Source of the DNA: DATEPR01 sp036269975
GTDB lineage: Bacteria; Actinomycetota; Actinomycetes; Mycobacteriales; Pseudonocardiaceae
Length of the DNA stretch: 6,808 nt
Assembly: GCA_036269975.1 (NCBI GenBank)
Contig: DATBDL010000459.1
Span: 1 to 6,808, forward strand
Reading direction: 5' to 3'
Position 1 is the first letter of the stretch. Every line of letters starts with the position of its first letter. This document shows positions 5,897 through 6,808 of the stretch, piece after piece. Below the pieces are notes generated by a model. It was not told the DNA's origin and searched no databases. It saw only the letters and a list, made by a program, of their open reading frames with translations. The translations under genes were made by a program, and so were the position numbers.

Positions 5897-5928
5897 TTTC
5901 CGCGACCGAATTACCTCTGGGGGCACAC

Positions 5929-6501
5929 ATGGCCGCTATCGCATGGGACGCGGCGACCTGGCTGAATCCCCCACCGGACGCGCGGGTCGACGGTGCCGAC
6001 CTGCTGGTCACCACCGGCGCCGAGACGGACTTCTGGCGGACCACCGGCTACGGCTACGCCCGCGACAGCGGGCACGCGCTGCTGGCCGACTTCCCGGTCG
6101 GCTCCGCGGTCGAGGTCGGCTTCGTCGCCGACCTCACCGAGCTGTACGACCAGGCCGGCGTGCTGGTACGGGTCGATCCGAGCACGTGGCTCAAGGCGGG
6201 GACCGAGCTGACCGACGAGATGCCGCACGTCAGCACCGTGGTGACGCACGGCATGTCGGACTGGTCGCAGGCGGCCGTACCGGAATGGGCGGGACGGTCG
6301 GTCACGATGCGGGTCAGCCGGGTGGGTGACGCGCTGACCGTGCTGGCGAGGGCGGACGACGAGCCGTGGCGGCAGATCCGATTGGCGCCGCTGAGCCCGG
6401 ACGCCGTCGCCACGGCGGGGCCGTACTGCTGCTCGCCAGTAGGAACCGGCATGCCGGTCCGGTTCACCCGCTTCGACATTCAGCCGGCGGACAACACGTA
6501 G
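5929..6501 (+). CDS. DUF1349 family protein (concanavalin-like fold)
   Basis: This 190-residue protein is the usual length for DUF1349, a family predicted to have a concanavalin A-like beta-sandwich and related to yeast proteins annotated as enolase regulators. Its biochemical role is unknown. Recognisable blocks are WLNPPPDA (11-18), DLLVTTGAETDFWRTTGYG (24-42), YDQAGVLVRVDPSTWLKAGTEL (73-94, the family core), STVVTHGMSDWS (102-113) and AGPYCCSP (163-170). There is no signal peptide or membrane segment, so it is likely cytoplasmic. The ATG at 5929 is preferred: GGGGG ends 5 nt upstream, and the frame further left only opens antisense to the methyltransferase. It diverges from the methyltransferase by 61 bp and its end overlaps the convergent deacetylase-type gene by 22 bp. 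A glycan-binding role is possible from the fold but is not shown. Confidence 0.88.
   Translation: MAAIAWDAATWLNPPPDARVDGADLLVTTGAETDFWRTTGYGYARDSGHALLADFPVGSAVEVGFVADLTELYDQAGVLVRVDPSTWLKAGTELTDEMPHVSTVVTHGMSDWSQAAVPEWAGRSVTMRVSRVGDALTVLARADDEPWRQIRLAPLSPDAVATAGPYCCSPVGTGMPVRFTRFDIQPADNT
6443..6465 (-). terminator. Hairpin beyond the deacetylase stop, inside the DUF1349 gene
   Basis: GAACCGG (6443-6449) and CCGGTTC (6459-6465) form a perfect 7-bp stem with a 9-nt loop, 14 nt past the leftward deacetylase stop. The same place also holds a perfect 14-bp palindrome ACCGGCATGCCGGT (6445-6458), an alternative fold. No U tract follows. It is embedded in the last codons of the opposing DUF1349 gene (around VGTGMPVRF), so it may reflect coding sequence rather than termination. 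Confidence 0.33.
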
Positions 6502-6808
6502 CGCGCGATGTCAGCGTGCGTCGCGAACCACACGTCCGGGTGACCCTTGATATGCGCGACGAGCTCCGCGAGCACGGCGAACCGGGACCGGTGGCCGATC
6601 ACGTGCGGGTGCATCGTGAGCTGGAACAGGCCACCGGCCTGGTAGGCCGCGTCGAACTCGTCCCGCCAGATGGTCAGCACCTGTCTCGGCGCGGTGTAGG
6701 GCCGGGAGTTGGTGAAGCGGTCCATCGTGAAGTACGGCGCGTCGTCCCGAATCCACTCGACCGGGATCTCGACCATGCCGGTGGGCACCCCGGCGGCCAT
6801 GATCTCGT
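6480..6808 (-). CDS. Polysaccharide deacetylase-family hydrolase, C-terminal part
   Basis: The visible 109 or so residues are the C-terminal part of a NodB-type deacetylase-family protein whose start lies beyond the right edge. The frame continues through the first in-window ATG (6800) to the edge as EIMAAGVPTG, so that ATG is internal. Recognisable blocks are MVEIPVEWIRDDAPYF, then FQLTMHPHVIGHRSRFAVLAELVAHIKGHPDVWFATHADIARYV. The MHPH histidines are in the position of the family's late catalytic motif. This pattern resembles the PuuE/cyclic-imide-hydrolase-like branch rather than secreted chitin or peptidoglycan deacetylases, so the substrate may be a small amide or imide. The metal-binding Asp-His-His residues lie in the missing part. 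The gene ends with a 22-bp overlap with the convergent DUF1349 gene. Confidence 0.85.
   Translation of the reverse strand, partial: EIMAAGVPTGMVEIPVEWIRDDAPYFTMDRFTNSRPYTAPRQVLTIWRDEFDAAYQAGGLFQLTMHPHVIGHRSRFAVLAELVAHIKGHPDVWFATHADIARYVLSAG

Noticed and set aside
5506..5928. Upstream extension of the DUF1349 frame
   Set aside because: The extension lies antisense to the methyltransferase and is low-complexity Ser/Arg-rich; family similarity begins at the ATG at 5929.
5868..6044. Upstream extension of the methyltransferase frame to 6044
   Set aside because: It would overlap the start of the divergent DUF1349 gene, and the family-like N-terminus begins at 5867.

Overview
This is a high-GC window with G/C-rich third codon positions, frequent GTG starts and tightly packed genes. 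It suggests an actinobacterium, possibly of the Pseudonocardiales type; that lineage guess is an inference from composition and gene families. Seven complete protein genes and two partial ones are supported. I saw no rRNA, tRNA, CRISPR array, transposase or prophage gene. No gene-free stretch exceeds about 110 bases.

Left part, all on the minus strand. Bases 1-55 hold what looks like the first codons of a gene running off the left edge. Then come an alpha/beta hydrolase of the hormone-sensitive-lipase type (141-1100), a stand-alone LigD-type primase-polymerase domain (1212-2255) and a TetR-family regulator (2252-2893). Regulator and polymerase overlap by 4 bp (GTGA), so they are probably one transcript.

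Centre, plus strand. An acyl-CoA dehydrogenase (2974-4158) and a hydratase-2/MaoC-type enoyl-CoA hydratase (4178-5026) are 19 bp apart and form an operon. It diverges from the regulator across an 80-bp gap. That gap holds a 19-bp near-perfect palindrome (2937-2955), a good candidate for the TetR operator, overlapping plausible promoters in both directions. The simplest model is that the TetR protein controls its own operon, including the polymerase, and the two acyl-CoA genes. The enzymes would catalyse successive steps, alpha,beta-dehydrogenation of an acyl-CoA and then hydration of the enoyl-CoA. No ligase, hydroxyacyl-CoA dehydrogenase or thiolase is present here.

Right part. A class I SAM methyltransferase (5010-5867, minus) converges on the hydratase with a 17-bp tail overlap. 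It diverges, across 61 bp rich in dyad symmetry, from a DUF1349 protein (5929-6501, plus). The DUF1349 gene in turn overlaps by 22 bp the end of a leftward polysaccharide-deacetylase/cyclic-imide-hydrolase-type gene that is cut by the right edge. In both convergent overlaps a strong inverted repeat lies inside the opposing coding sequence just beyond a stop codon, as expected for embedded terminators.

Most genes belong to familiar families. The points most worth a second look are the TetR-polymerase coupling with its operator, and the terminator-like hairpins hidden inside coding sequences.
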